Shown here one piece after another: positions 43,818 to 55,090 of a stretch of DNA of 64,000 nt (the first letter of the stretch is position 1; each line of letters begins with the position of its first letter). The notes below the pieces were generated by a model. The model was not told the origin of the DNA. It was given only the letters and a program-made list of their open reading frames with translations, and ran no database searches. This DNA comes from Dama dama (Eukaryota; Chordata; Mammalia; Artiodactyla; Cervidae). The DNA is taken from assembly GCF_033118175.1 (NCBI RefSeq), contig NC_083694.1, positions 37,533,608 to 37,597,607 on the forward strand, written 5' to 3'. Position numbers and translations under genes: made by a program.

Positions 43818-44462
43818 ATTGAAATACAGTCTATTTATGATATTGTGTTAGTTTCAGATATACAGCAAAATGATTCAGTTATCTATTTCAGATTTGTTTC
43901 CATTACAGGTTACTACAAGATATCAAATATAGTTCTCAGTGTTACTGCTGCTGCTGCTGCTAAGTCGCTTCAGTAGTGTCCGACTCTGTGCGACCCCATG
44001 GACAGCAGCCCACCAGGCTCCTCTGTCCATGGAATTCTCTGGGCAAGAGTACTGGAGTGGGTTGCCATTGCCTTCTCCACTCTGTATTACAGTCCTTTTT
44101 TACTTTACATATGGTAGTATATATCTATTAATCTCAAACTTCCAATTTATCTCTCTCCTCCTTCCCTGATTGGTAAGCATAAGTTGGTTTTCTATGTCTG
44201 TGAAGCTGTTTTGTAAATAAGTTCATTTGTATCATTTTTTTATATTCCATGTGTAAGGGATATCATATGATATTTGTCTTTCTCTGATTGACTTCACTTA
44301 GTATGATAAACTCTAGGCCCATCATGTTGCTACAAATGGCATTATTTCATTCTTTTTTATGACTGCATAATATTTTATTATATATATACATACCACATTT
44401 TCTTTATCCATTCATCTGTTAATGGATACTTAGTTTGCTCCCATGTGTTGGCTACTGTAAAT
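43818..44462 (-). mobile_element. L1 3' region, antisense, split by Bov-A2
   Basis: Two parts: 43818-43941 (ttgtgttagtttcagatata, tacagcaaaatgattcagtt, aggttactacaagatatcaa) and 44083-44462 (tctatgtctgtgaagctgtt, tgtgtaagggatatcatatg, ttgacttcacttagtatgat, tttatccattcatctgttaa). Confidence 0.85.
43942..44082 (-). mobile_element. Bov-A2 monomer, antisense
   Basis: tgctgctgctgctgctaagt, cgcttcagtagtgtccgact, gacagcagcccaccaggctc, actggagtgggttgccattg. Confidence 0.93.
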
Positions 44463-44759
44463 TTTCTGGTCTCCTCTTAATGTTTCATAGACATATCTTT
44501 TACAGTTTATCACAGTGTCTTGTGCTCTGATATACTGCATAGAAATCAGTAATTTTTATGCTTCTTAAACTATTAAATCTTTGAAAAAGTGAAGCAGTGG
44601 TACATAAATGCAGAAAATAAGCTGTCAGAAATGCATTTTTTCAGACTTATTTATACTCCAGATCAAGATAAAAATAGATGATTTGTTTAACTTTGCATGC
44701 TTTAAATTCTAAATCTACTTTCTAAAAAAATATTGAGTAAATACAAACTTAGAGCCTTG
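44463..44759. other. Unassigned AT-rich sequence
   Basis: Nothing recognised. Confidence 0.4.
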
Positions 44760-44853
44760 TTAGTGTTGAATTGTTAAGTTGTGTCCAACTCTTGTCAGGC
44801 TCCTCTGTCCATGGGATTTCCCAGGCAAGAATACTGGAGTGGGTTGCCATTAA
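44760..44853 (-). mobile_element. Bov-A fragment, antisense
   Basis: gttaagttgtgtccaactct, ctcctctgtccatgggattt and caagaatactggagtgggtt. The middle of the monomer is deleted. Confidence 0.88.
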
Positions 44854-45389
44854 AGTGAATGAACCCATCAGTTGCCATGATCAATACTTATAAAGAATTT
44901 AGTTACCCTTAAATGTTACTATTTTTATTTGCCAGGGGGATCATGTGTAAACAACTTCCTCCTGACTCTTGGGAAGTTATCCTAATGCTTTCTAGATAGT
45001 GATAGATAGATGACAAATATTTGGAAACATTGAGAAATTGGTTAAAAAATTATAAATACATAACAAACTAAACTATTTCACTTTTCTAACAAACACAGAA
45101 GGAGGTAAGTGGCTGCAGTTATTCGTTACTGCTTGTTCAATTGGTCTTTGTTTCTTTGGCATTGCTAAGAACCAGGAGGGGAAAAGAAGCCCAGTTATTA
45201 GTCATTAGGCATGTCAGAACGGGTTACATGTTCAAGTTCAGTTTAAGTTTATACTGAAGTCTTACACTGCTGCTCATTTTTACTGAACTGTTTTTTTCCC
45301 TCCCTGAGGCAATGACATATATTTGACATATTTACAAATTGCTGAGCAGCATGATTCCATTATTTTGTACTGAAGGGAGTTGAAACATG
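44854..45389. other. Unassigned sequence
   Basis: A short (GATA)n run near 45001-45012. Otherwise nothing recognised. Confidence 0.45.
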
Positions 45390-45875
45390 CACAGGTGGTT
45401 TTTAATTTATGACGGTTTGATTTAGAATTTTTTGACTTTACAATGGTGCAAAAGCAGTACAAATTCAGTGGAAACTTTACTTTGAATTTTGATTTTTTCT
45501 TTAGCTAGCGATATGCAGTACGATACACTCTCATGATGTTGGCCAGTGGGAATGAGCCACAGCTCCTGTCAGCTACACTACCACAAGAGTCAACAGCTGA
45601 TAAACTTACAACCGTCTGCCCTCAGCCAACCATTCTGTTTTTCATTTTCAGTACAGTATCCAATAACATGAGATATCCAGCACTTATAAAATAGGTTTGC
45701 ATTAGATGATTTTGCCAATGCTAATGAAAGCATTCTGAGGACATTTAAGACAGGCTTGACTAAACTATGATGTTTGGGACGTTAGGGGTATTAAATACAT
45801 TTTTGACCCAGGATATTTTCAACTTACGATGGGTTTGTGGGCATGTTACCCCGTTGAAGTTGAGGAAGATGTGTA
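45390..45875 (+). mobile_element. Non-autonomous DNA transposon fossil (Tigger/mariner-like)
   Basis: About 0.5 kb whose ends are imperfect inverted repeats: left acaggtggtttttaatttat and gacggtttgatt, right tcaacttacgatgggtttgt and ccgttgaagttgaggaaga. The inside holds ttgactttacaatggtgc, agctagcgatatgcagtacg and ctaaactatgatgtttggga. I recognise this as an old mammalian Tigger-class element but am not certain of the exact family. No transposase is present. Confidence 0.65.
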
Positions 45876-46139
45876 GTTTTATACAAATCTCATTTGAAGT
45901 ATTACTGTAACTATGGAAATGTATTGTTTCTCATAGGTGTGCTGGGCAGAGAAAGGATCACAAATATTGATCAGATCGAAAAAGATCTGGTGTCCCAAGG
46001 ACAAGTCACTGGACAATTCTAGTCATCTGTAGTGGAGGGCTATAAAGATTCTAGGAAACACCTTAGGAAACTTGTTCCAGGTTCATGCTGCCCATCTCAC
46101 AGGAATGGAGGTGAAGATCTTTACGCTTCAGTTTACCGG
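45876..46139. other. Unassigned sequence
   Basis: Nothing recognised. Confidence 0.4.
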
Positions 46140-46260
46140 TGTTTTTATTTTATTTTATTTTTTATTTTTTTTATTTATTTTTTTTATTATTATTATTTTT
46201 TTTTCCAGTGGGTTTTGTCATACATTGATATGAATCAGCCATGGATTTACATGTATTCCC
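46140..46260 (-). mobile_element. Minimal L1 3' end insertion with long T-rich tail
   Basis: A T-rich tract (46142-46205, with tta/tttat interruptions) precedes only about 55 bp of ruminant L1 3' end (gtcatacattgatatgaatc, agccatggatttacatgtat). The element is almost all tail. No clear target duplication. Confidence 0.82.
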
Positions 46261-46884
46261 AAAAATCTGTAAATGATTTACTATTTCTGTTGTGTTTGTC
46301 ATGTGGATAGTACTGGTATTTGGCCAGAGATCTAGGGTTGCAAATCCTAGAGTTCTTTGTGGCTGAATCCCCTGACCCAGACATTCCTTCCAAGAGAAAT
46401 ATATTCAATGAGGTTCAAATTAGGCAAAGCACACTTAGTATTTCTGTGGAATCCTTTATTCAAAGACCAATATAGTTACTTGTTATGGAGTTAGAGACTC
46501 CTCTTTGCCTAGGCCCCTACTGAAGTAATTCTGTCTCCTTGCCTTTCCCTGGCCCTGTCCAGTCTTGGCTTCAGTACCATTCAGTTCTCAATACCAGGGG
46601 AAGCAAATCCAAGGAGGTGCAAAATAGAGAGTATCTTTTTTAGCATCTAGCATATCTGTGGTTTAACCTGTATGCCTCAGGGGATCATATTCAGTCACAT
46701 AGGTGAAAGAGTTACTTACTGAGGCTTGGAGTTTTAATTTCTTTGTTTTATCAAGTGCTCTATTTCCTGGTTCTTTAGTTCTGTTAATGTTTTTGAATTT
46801 AATCCAAAAATGATGGTTAGGGGAAGTAAAGAGGAAGAGACCAATAAGTAATAATTATAGAGAGACAGGATGGAAGAAATGTAT
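46261..46884. other. Unassigned sequence
   Basis: No gene or repeat recognised. Confidence 0.4.
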
Positions 46885-47085
46885 CAAAGTGGTAGAGTGG
46901 TGGCTTTGTTGCTAGATTGCCTGGATTAAAACACTATTTCTGTCACCTCATAATTTAGTCAAGTACTTAATGATTTTGTTTTCCTGTTTTCACATTTGTG
47001 AAATGAAGATAATAATAATTGTAAGAATTAAAGAGGCAAACATTTATGTGCTCTAAGTGCTTAATGTGTTTATCATTATTCAGGT
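46885..47085 (+). repeat. MIR SINE
   Basis: gtggtagagtggtggctttg, ctagattgcctggattaaaa, tttcacatttgtgaaatgaa, gataataataattgtaagaa, gtgctctaagtgcttaatg in MIR order. Confidence 0.82.
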
Positions 47086-48532
47086 ATATCATTCTGCCAT
47101 AACCACAGTCACGTTTCTAGGAAGTGGTCATCAATGTCCAGAAAATTTTAATATTGACTTTATAGTGGACACAGGTACACTTGTTTGCCCTAACTAGTCA
47201 AACTGACTGATTTTAAAAATAGGCAGACAATGTACTAAATTGTAATGGAAAGTATAGTTGTTGGTAACATAAAATGTTTTGGTCTGATTGGTCAGTTCTC
47301 TTTATGTGAAAAAAAATTGGGGAGAGTAAAATTGTAAAAAAAAAAAATTGGGTAGCATTATATGTAAATATTAAAAATTATGTATAAATTGGGTTGTAAA
47401 ATTATAATCAGAAAGTTGAAAGAAAGACAAACTTAGATTATGAAGATATTATGTAAGGTGTTCAACTTTGATCAAATGCACTTATTATCTCTTAGAACAA
47501 ACATGTAGGTTGGTAGGTTAGAACTATCTTTATCAAATGCCATAGAAAACATTAGGCAAAACTGTGCTTTTTAGGCTTCTTATTTCTAGACTCCAAGTAA
47601 TCTGTCTCCAGTGCCATTAATAGTTCTCAATTTCAGATAGAAAACACTATCATGGTTGAATTTTCAGATTCATTAATTGTAGTCATATTGTAGTCTTATA
47701 TTTTTGAGGTTACATGCTATTTTCCCTGATTCAATTGAGAGGTTTGCAAATCTCAGGCACACAATTTTAGAGATACCATTTTAGAGAATCGTTTGTCAAA
47801 TGTTAATGAGCATAGGAAGTACCTGGACATCTCATTGAAAAGCAGAAAGTGACTCAACAGGTCTGGAATGGGACCTGAGTTTCTGAGCTTTGCTCCAGGT
47901 GCTATCAATGATATTGGTCCAAAGATATACTGTAAGTAGCAAGTTTGCAGTTACTTGTATGGATCCTAATGTCCCCCATTGCCTCTAACTTTTTCCTTTT
48001 AGAAAAAAATACAATTTTTAAGTTCCGGAAATAGCATATGAAGTGGGTAGTTGTACACAGGAGAATTCTCTTTTGTTTCTGACAGCATATCACTTCTCTG
48101 ATCATTTCATATGGCTCTTATTAGAATGTTTGTGAGAGTGTTTTATAAACCGTGAAGGGTTATACAAACTAAGTAGCCTGCTTGCATTATTAACCATCTC
48201 ATAATAAATAAATCATCCTGGCCATGTAACAAGAAACAGCAAAGCAATACCTATTATTCATAGCAACTGTCCTTGTATTTTGACATGGGTTTTTGTTTGA
48301 ATTCATTGTTGGGTTTTGTGTGGTCTAGCACAGGGAGTGCCCCTTCTGAGGAATGAGTCTTTTGTTTATACTTTTTGTGAACATCTCCGAGAACAAATTG
48401 CCGAAGTTTATTTTTTGGTATACCACAATCTCTGTTCTAAGTCAATATTTCAAACATATGCTCCATATTTGATGAAAATTTGTTTTGCTATTTTCACTTG
48501 ATGGAGTAATAAACATCATATTTGCTTTTAGA
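47086..48532. other. Mostly unique AT-rich sequence
   Basis: No gene or clear repeat in 1.4 kb. An A-run lies at 47337-47347. Confidence 0.45.
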
Positions 48533-48628
48533 AACTTTTAGACATTGTTGATACTTTTAGGCATTATTGATACATGTAGATACTTTTAGATATTGTTGAT
48601 ACATTTTAGATATTTTTAGACATTGTAG
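48533..48628. repeat. Imperfect tandem repeat, unit about 19-20 bp
   Basis: Four to five imperfect copies of acttttagacattgttgat, with point changes and one shortened copy. Confidence 0.85.
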
Positions 48629-49390
48629 AATTATCATCATAACAACTACCATTTTTGGAGTTCCTGCTTTATACCATTAACTGTATATAGTGTACATACA
48701 TTTATTTTTTCCTAATCATTGAAACACACTTGGAATGTGAGGATTTTGTATTGGTCAGGACAGGTTCAACTAAGCCGTAGTAACAAATTGCCCCTAAAAT
48801 TTCAGTGCTCTAGCAAGACAAACATTTATCATCCAGTCATGTAAAGTCCAATGCTGTTCAGGAAGGATTCTTCATCTTATGAGACCATCATCTTGATTTC
48901 TGCCTGGCTCTTAATTTATAAAGATGACTGAGTGACAACACAGGAGATCAATGCCATTGAAAGAAAAGTTTGTCATCATTCCCAGTTCCCCTAGAAATAG
49001 CACCTTGACTTAGCATTCAGGGACACATGGGGAAGCACCAGAGTTAGTTAAGAGGCAGAAGCAGGAATAAGGGAAAACACATAGGTCCAGAATCTTTACT
49101 GTGTTTTCTGTGGGAAAGGCAAAGCAGGGCAGGGAAACTGCTTAGGACTGGTTTGAATTACGTTGGTAGGCTCTGGGCAATAGGGTTAGTCTCTAGTTCT
49201 CTGGTGCCTAGCCCTGAGTGATTTAGGGCCCGAGAAATACTGGCTTGGTACATGAGAGTCAGATAAAGAAGGCAGCTGAATATAAGGACTTGGTATTGGT
49301 TGGAGAGTTTGTGATATAATTTTTGTGCACTCAAGAAAACTGGGTCACAGGGGAGATGTAAACAACTTTGGCCATTTGGTTCTGATTAAT
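48629..49390. other. Old unassigned repeat (about 48752-49060) and unique flanks
   Basis: 48752-48870 (tattggtcaggacaggttca, actaagccgtagtaacaaat, tttcagtgctctagcaagac, gtaaagtccaatgctgttca) resembles a widespread old mammalian repeat, LTR- or MER-type, that I cannot name. The rest is unassigned. Confidence 0.45.
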
Positions 49391-49590
49391 AGGCTTCCTT
49401 TGTGACTCAACTGGTAAAGAATCTGCCTGCAATGTGGGAGACCTGGGTTTGATCCCTGGGTTGGGAAGGTCCCCTGGAAAAGGGAAAGGATACCCACTCC
49501 AGTATTCTGGCCTGGAGAATTCCATGGACTGTATAGGCCATGGGGTAACAAAGAGTCGGAAACGAGTGGGCAACTTTCACTTTCACTTCA
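49391..49590 (+). mobile_element. Bov-tA SINE
   Basis: Sense: ggcttcctttgtgactcaac, gtaaagaatctgcctgcaat, gggtttgatccctgggttgg, cactccagtattctggcctg, a body shortened near 49530, and a caactttcactttcacttca tail. Confidence 0.92.
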
Positions 49591-49837
49591 TGTAGACAAA
49601 CACAGTATCTAAGAAAGCATAGAGCACATCTTGACGGATGGCCTCTGAGTTTACCATAGCATGAGAAGAGAGAGCTGAGTGTCTCCATGGGATATATTTA
49701 AAGATCAAATCTCCCTTTCTATATCCTATTTCTAATGGCCTTAGCTTACTCCTTAGAAAGCTGAGAAATGCAATCTTTCCATTTATTAGAAAAAGAAAAA
49801 CAAGAGTTTGGTGAACACAAGTGTTGGCTCTGCTATA
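49591..49837. other. Unassigned sequence
   Basis: Nothing recognised. Confidence 0.4.
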
Positions 49838-49985
49838 CTACAATTATCTCCATTTTATAAAAGAGCAAACTAAAGTTCTGGTAGATTGTGGTTTATTCAA
49901 ACTACTCATCTTGCAAATAGAAAAGCCAGGGATTGAGTCTAAACTTTCCAAAGTCCTCACCTTTCCCTGTATTATATGACCTCTG
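49838..49985 (-). repeat. MIR SINE, antisense
   Basis: acaattatctccattttata, aaagagcaaactaaagttct, actactcatcttgcaaatag, gccagggattgagtctaaac, the MIR core read backwards. Confidence 0.78.
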
Positions 49986-50078
49986 AACTGAATATAATAA
50001 TCCTGAGCATGATAGATAAAATGGGCTGACTGATCATATTTCACAAATGTATAACTGAGAAGGCACTTGGGGGGAGTT

Positions 50079-50295
50079 TATTTTAATTTTTTAACCATTT
50101 TTAGAGTTGAAATAGTTAATTTACAACTTCCCTGGTGCCTCAGATGGTAAAGAATCCATTTGCAATGCAGGAGACCAAGATTCAATCCCTGGATTGGAAG
50201 ATCCCCAGAAGAAGGGAATGGCGACCCACTCCAGTATCCTTGCCTGGTGGGCCCCAGTCCATGGGATTGCAAAGAGCTGGACACAACTGAGCAAT

Positions 50296-50341
<46 letters not shown>

Positions 50342-50505
50342 TTAATTTACAATGTTGTGTTAGTTTCAGGTGTATAGCAAAGTGATTCAGTTATACATAC
50401 ATATGTGTATTTCTTTTTTCAGATTCTTTTCCATTATAGGTTATTACAAGATATTGAATATAGTTCCCTGTGCTACAAGGTAAGTCTTTGTTGCTTATCT
50501 AGGTA
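50079..50505 (-). mobile_element. L1 3' end, antisense, split by Bov-tA
   Basis: Antisense L1 3' UTR: ttttagagttgaaatagtta (50100-50120), then after the SINE tgttgtgttagtttcaggtg, agcaaagtgattcagttata, ccattataggttattacaag and agttccctgtgctacaagg. Confidence 0.88.
50127..50337 (+). mobile_element. Bov-tA SINE with (AC)n tail and 15-bp target duplication
   Basis: Sense: cttccctggtgcctcagatg, caatgcaggagaccaagatt, ggaatggcgacccactccag, ggacacaactgagcaattaa, then an (AC)n tail (50298-50337). atagttaatttacaa is repeated exactly at 50112-50126 and 50338-50352. The body has an internal deletion (cttgcctggtgggccccag). Confidence 0.95.
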
Positions 50506-51121
50506 CTGGGGTTGTAATTAGTATAAAATTCATAAAATAATTGAATGAAGAGCTTAGAAACCACCTGGGTCTTCGTCCCATTCAGATCATTAAATACAAA
50601 GAAAATTGTCTAATTTTTCAGTTGCTTTATCAAATTTGGAAGGTCAATAGTTGGAGGCTTAAATGAACCTGGTAAATAACAGTTAAAGATCTTCAATTTT
50701 TCTCTGAAGAGAGAGAGAGATGAAGAGCACAGTCTTATCAGTAGCAGGTACTTTTTGGTGAAGTAGATTGCTGAGAGTCTGGCCACCATTCTTGGGGTCA
50801 CCATACCACATTCTTGTCAGTGGTACCTTGATAACACTGCTGGGGACAGTCATCTTCAACATTGCTGCTGATGAGGTCAAGGAGGGTACTGTCCAACACA
50901 CTGGTGCAGAAAGTCCCCAGTTTTCACCACAATGAGTTCCTGGAAATTATGTCACAAAGCATATAAACTGGATCTTATTTTGCCAAACAATGTTACACAT
51001 TGGGGGAGTGAAGGTTGTCCTACTGATCAAGTACTAAATATCAACTAACTCAATTTTTTTTTTTGGCCCTGTTGGTAGGTCAGAATTTTTTTGTCCAATG
51101 TGATGTAGTTTTTTTATATAC
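50506..51121. other. Unassigned; coding-like minus-strand stretch at 50600-50940
   Basis: On the minus strand, 50683-50901 reads PSLTSSAAMLKMTVPSSVIK and VPLTRMWYGDPKNGGQTLSN. An overlapping frame, 50610-50804, reads MVTPRMVARLSAIYFTKKYL. The composition is less repeat-like than its surroundings and the frames overlap as if by frameshift, which suits an old processed pseudogene. I cannot name a parent gene. Low confidence. Confidence 0.3.
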
Positions 51122-51124
51122 TTC

Positions 51125-51213
<89 letters not shown>
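51122..51213. repeat. Compound (TA)n-(CA)n-(TA)n microsatellite
   Basis: Short (TA)n, about 14 CA units (51135-51162), then about 25 TA units to 51212. The two halves are long and pure. Confidence 0.96.
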
Positions 51214-51215
<2 letters not shown>

Positions 51216-51404
51216 TGCTACATTCTAGATGCTATACTTATAAAAGAGGACTGCTGTTTCATCTTTTTTCAAAATGTCATGATCCAGGGGTATAAAGTTT
51301 ACAGTGCTGAGACCATCATTTCCAGAGGCATCAGGGATGCTGAAAAGGGCTTTGTAATGGGACTCTGGAGACCTTTACTAATTGGGCATAACTATTCATT
51401 GGCT

Positions 51405-51531
51405 GGAGAAGGAAATGGTAACCTACTCCAGTATTCTTGCCTGGGAAATCCCATAGACAGAGGAGCCTGGTGGGGAGAGCTACAATCCATGGAGTTGCAA
51501 AGAGTCAGACATGACTAAGTGACTAAACAGC
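51405..51531 (+). mobile_element. Bov-A SINE monomer with 11-bp target duplication
   Basis: Sense: ggagaaggaaatggtaacct, actccagtattcttgcctgg, catagacagaggagcctgg, aagagtcagacatgactaag. attcattggct is repeated at 51394-51404 and 51532-51542. Confidence 0.93.
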
Positions 51532-51542
51532 ATTCATTGGCT

Positions 51543-52448
51543 CTGTTGTCCTGGGCAAGTCATTTATTTGGGGGCTATAGTTTTCTTCTTTTATAATTAT
51601 GAGGAGGCTGATTTTCTTAGGTTCCTTCCACCTCTGCATCCTAGTTACGTTGTGTAGGATATTGATCTGGGTCATCTTAGAAAGCATTTCCCCCTTTGCG
51701 CTGCTATTAAGGCAAGAAAATGAATGTGTTCTGAAGTAAAAATATATTTTATAGTTTGTTGCATAAATAATATACATTTTCCATGGTGATCTGAAACACC
51801 ACAGGTTTATGGTGAGAAGTTATTACCTCATCTCTTACTTGCATGTCTGTGAGCTAAGTCACACATATAGCTGAAAAGTGCAACTTCTCTCTCCTCCCAG
51901 AAAGTGTTAGGAATGTATCCTTTGTCTATTGTACGCCATTTATTTACAATTTTAGGAGGAAGAAAATTAATAATGAAACTTGAATAATCACCCATAATGT
52001 TACTGGTTTCCATATAGCCCATTATTGAAGACTCATTTATTTATCTCTTGCCATCTGTTGGCATTTGATCAAAAACCAAAAGATGCAAAAATGAGTCATG
52101 GCTTCGTGAGTCTTACTCTCTCTCTCTGTACCCTTTACCTTTATGGCTGTGAGTGAGAAAGAAGGTGTGTCATACCCAAACCCACTGATAGCCAGTAACA
52201 GAGGAAATGAAGGGAGCTCTTCAAAGCCCAAGGCAAGAATGTGTGTTTGTTGTGGTGACTAGCTTGGAAAATGAAAGTTTGATGTTGTTTTTCTGTGATA
52301 ATTATTTTGATCTTCCAATGTTATACTCCTGAGAGAGGAGGAAAAGCAGGAAATAGAATTTGGTGTAGTACACATTTCCTGGAATAATGGGGATTCCATA
52401 GCTCTTGTGAATGTTTTGACATTTGGTGTCATTGAACAAAAACACTAC
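51543..52448. other. Unique or unrecognised sequence
   Basis: 0.9 kb without a gene or recognised repeat. Confidence 0.45.
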
Positions 52449-52810
52449 TATGGGTTAAATGTTCATGTCCCTCCAAAATTCATATTTTGAAGCTCCAAGC
52501 CCTGATGTGATGCTATTAGGAGGTGGGCCTTTGGAACAGAAAAAGGTTTAGATGAAGTTGTGAGGGTGGGATCTCATTGTAAGATTACTGTCTTTATAAG
52601 AAGAGGAAGAGAGCACTCTCCCTGTGTATCCAGGACAGGCTATGTGAGCACAGAGTGAGAAGGAGGCTGTCTGCAAGCCAGGAAGAGGGCCTTCACCAAG
52701 AACCGAGGGCTTTCACCACTGTTACTTTGACCTTGGACTATTCAACCTCTGAAACTGTGAGAAATAAATGTCTGCAGTATAAACCTCCCAGCCTATGATA
52801 TTTTCTTATA
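52449..52810 (+). repeat. Solo LTR of MaLR (ERVL-type) class
   Basis: tatgggttaaatgttcatgt, ctccaaaattcatattttga, attaggaggtgggcctttgg, gtgagcacagagtgagaagg, gtctgcaagccaggaagagg, ctctgaaactgtgagaaata and atattttcttatagcagatg follow MaLR LTR order. About 360 bp, no internal retroviral region next to it, so a solitary LTR. The exact subfamily (MST or MLT1) is uncertain. Confidence 0.78.
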
Positions 52811-52901
52811 GCAGATGCTGAAGATGGTGTTTGCTGTTTGTGAATAAGCTGCTTTGGCATTTAAATTCCCCAGGATATATAGATTCATAGTAAACAGAAT
52901 G

Positions 52902-53113
52902 TAAAGAGCCAACTCATTGTAAAAGACTTTGATGCTGGGAAAGATTGAGGACAAAAGGAAAAGAGGTTATAGAAGATGAGATGGCTGATTGGCATCACTA
53001 GCTTAATGGACATGAATTTGAGCCAACTCTGGGAGATACAGGACAGGGAAGCTTGGCATGCTGCTGTCCATGGGGTTGCAGAGTCCGACATGACTTTCCA
53101 ACTGAACAACAAC
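52902..53113 (+). mobile_element. BovB 3' end with (CAA)n tail and 10-bp target duplication
   Basis: Sense: gtaaaagactttgatgctgg, gaaaagaggttatagaagat, gagccaactctgggagatac, gctgctgtccatggggttgc, ending in caactgaacaacaacaa. aaacagaatg (52892-52901) and aaacagtatg (53114-53123) differ at one base. Confidence 0.9.
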
Positions 53114-53123
53114 AAACAGTATG

Positions 53124-53644
53124 ACTTTCTGACTCTGGTACTGGTCTAACCATATTATCCCTCTTCTTACTTCACACCTCCTATGCTGAGATAACCCACC
53201 AGCAGCTGAGCTGACCAAGACAGACACAGTGAATGAAGTGTACCTGTCACAAAGGGGAAACCAGAGTACTTTTCCTCCCATAAGAGTGGCTCCATCCTAA
53301 AGTAGCCAATAAGACTTCTCTGCTAGAACCAGGATCAAGTAGCTATTTTAGGTAAAGGGAGCTATCCTGTAGCACTGGTAAACAGTATCACAGAAGTACT
53401 TTTAAAATCTTGAATCATAGATAGTCAAATTGAGGAAGAAACCTAGCAGTCATCTAGTGTAATAGATGAAGAGACCCAAGAAAGTTGGTGATTTCTCCTG
53501 GTCCCATAGTCATTAACAATCACTTTTAGCACCTTGATCTCCTGAAACTAAATCTGGTGTTGCTCCCAAGGGGTTACTTAGAAGCCATCAGATAACAGTT
53601 CCTCATATCTTTATCTATTAATATCTGTCTGTCTGTCTATCTAA
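53124..53644. other. Unassigned; MIR-like piece at 53410-53560
   Basis: gtcaaattgaggaagaaacc, gatgaagagacccaagaaag and ggtgatttctcctggtccca look like an antisense MIR-type core. Short (TCTG)n at 53626-53641. No gene. Confidence 0.45.
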
Positions 53645-53812
53645 CATAGGTTTGCTCAGCAGCAAAGACTCGACCTGCCAGTATAAGAGATGTGGGTTCA
53701 ATTCCCTGCAGATAGAATTTCAGTATTCTTTCTGAGATAATTCCATGGACAGAGGAGCCTGACAGGCTACAGGCAATGAGTCAGACTTGACATAGCAATT
53801 AAACAACAAGAA
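53645..53812 (+). mobile_element. Degraded Bov-tA SINE
   Basis: tttgctcagcagcaaagact, gatgtgggttcaattccctg, ttccatggacagaggagcct and gacaggctacaggcaatgag. Several internal deletions, so an older copy. Confidence 0.82.
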
Positions 53813-53859
53813 GAATCTGAAATGCCATCTGTGGTATATACTTATACGAATATATAATA

Positions 53860-54515
53860 CCTTTAAAATTTTTTTTATTCTGATAAAAGTCACATAATAT
53901 AAAACATACTATTTTAACCATATTTAACTGTACAGTTCAGTGGTACTAAGTGCATTCATGTTGTGCTACTCCCACCATCATCATATAATATTTTAAAGAC
54001 AATTAGTATTATACAGTACCTATTTGTAATTGCCTATTTAGCTCTTCTTCTTCCCTTTTTTTTGGAAATGTCTCTTTTTATCATGGTAAGAACACTTAAA
54101 ATGAGATCTACCTCATTAACAAATGTGTAAGTACGTAGTACAGTATTGCTAACTATAGTCACCATGAGGAACAGCAGATCTCTAGAACTTATTCATATTA
54201 TAGAACTGAAACTTTCTACCCGTTGAACAGCAACTCTTCATTTCCCTCTTCCCCCAGCACCTGGCAACTACCATTCTACTCTCTGTTTCTATGAGTTTGA
54301 CTATTTTAGATCCTTCAGATAAGTGGATTCATGCAGTATTTGCCCTATTTAACTCAGCACAATGCTCCCCAGGTTCGTCCATGTTTCTGTATATGACAGG
54401 ATTTCCTTCTTTTTTAAGGAGGACTAATATTCAATTATATACATATACACACACACATTTTCTTCATTCATTAATCAATGTACATTATAGATTTTTATCT
54501 TCAAATAATTTTCAC
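53860..54515 (-). mobile_element. Old L1M 3' region, antisense
   Basis: tttaactgtacagttcagtg, gtggtaagaacacttaaaatg-like text, gctaactatagtcaccatga, ggcaactaccattctactct, tatgagtttgactattttag and gtggattcatgcagtatttg match old L1 3' UTR and ORF2 end antisense. Confidence 0.78.
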
Positions 54516-54965
54516 ATGTAGAACAAGAAACAAAAAACAAGAGGCTTTATTCCTCTTTTTTCCTCTGTTATGGTGAGTACAGTGTTTTCTACATGATTTC
54601 TATTCAATTTTCATTTACTATTTTACTCTGTAAAATATTGTTAGAAAAGGTATTAACTATCTCGGCATAACCAGTGTAGAAATTAAGGCAAAGGCCTATC
54701 TGGCTCTATCAACTCTCTGTGCCTCAATAGTCTTAGCTAAAGTTTGGAGATGATCATACCCTTTCCTCATAGGATTAGTGCATCAGATGGAAGATGGCTA
54801 CAAATTCTTGGCTACTTTCCCATCAACTTCTGGTGGCTATTTCTCCTTCCCTTGAATCTGGGCTGGGCTGTGACTGCTTTAATCAATAGGGTAGTTTGGA
54901 AGTGATGCCATGGCAACTCAGCCCTAGCCTTTAAGACAACAGAAAGCTGCTTCCAACTTTCTAGA
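54516..54965. other. Unassigned sequence
   Basis: Nothing recognised. Confidence 0.4.
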
Positions 54966-55045
54966 GCCTCAGCTTCTATGTCTCTTGCATCTCCTGCATT
55001 GGCATGCAGGTGCTTTACCAGCTGAGCCATTAGGGAAGCCCATTA
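54966..55045 (-). mobile_element. Bov-tA tRNA-head fragment, antisense
   Basis: gcatctcctgcattggcatg, aggtgctttaccagctgagc, cattagggaagccc. Only the tRNA-derived head. An AT-rich simple repeat (tatagta units) follows at 55045-55100. Confidence 0.82.
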
Positions 55046-55090
55046 TACATTATAGTATAGTATATTATAGTATCATATGTTATAGTATAT

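Noticed and set aside
52449..52810. An intact endogenous retrovirus
   Set aside because: Only a single old LTR is seen, with no second LTR, primer-binding site or gag/pol/env text beside it.
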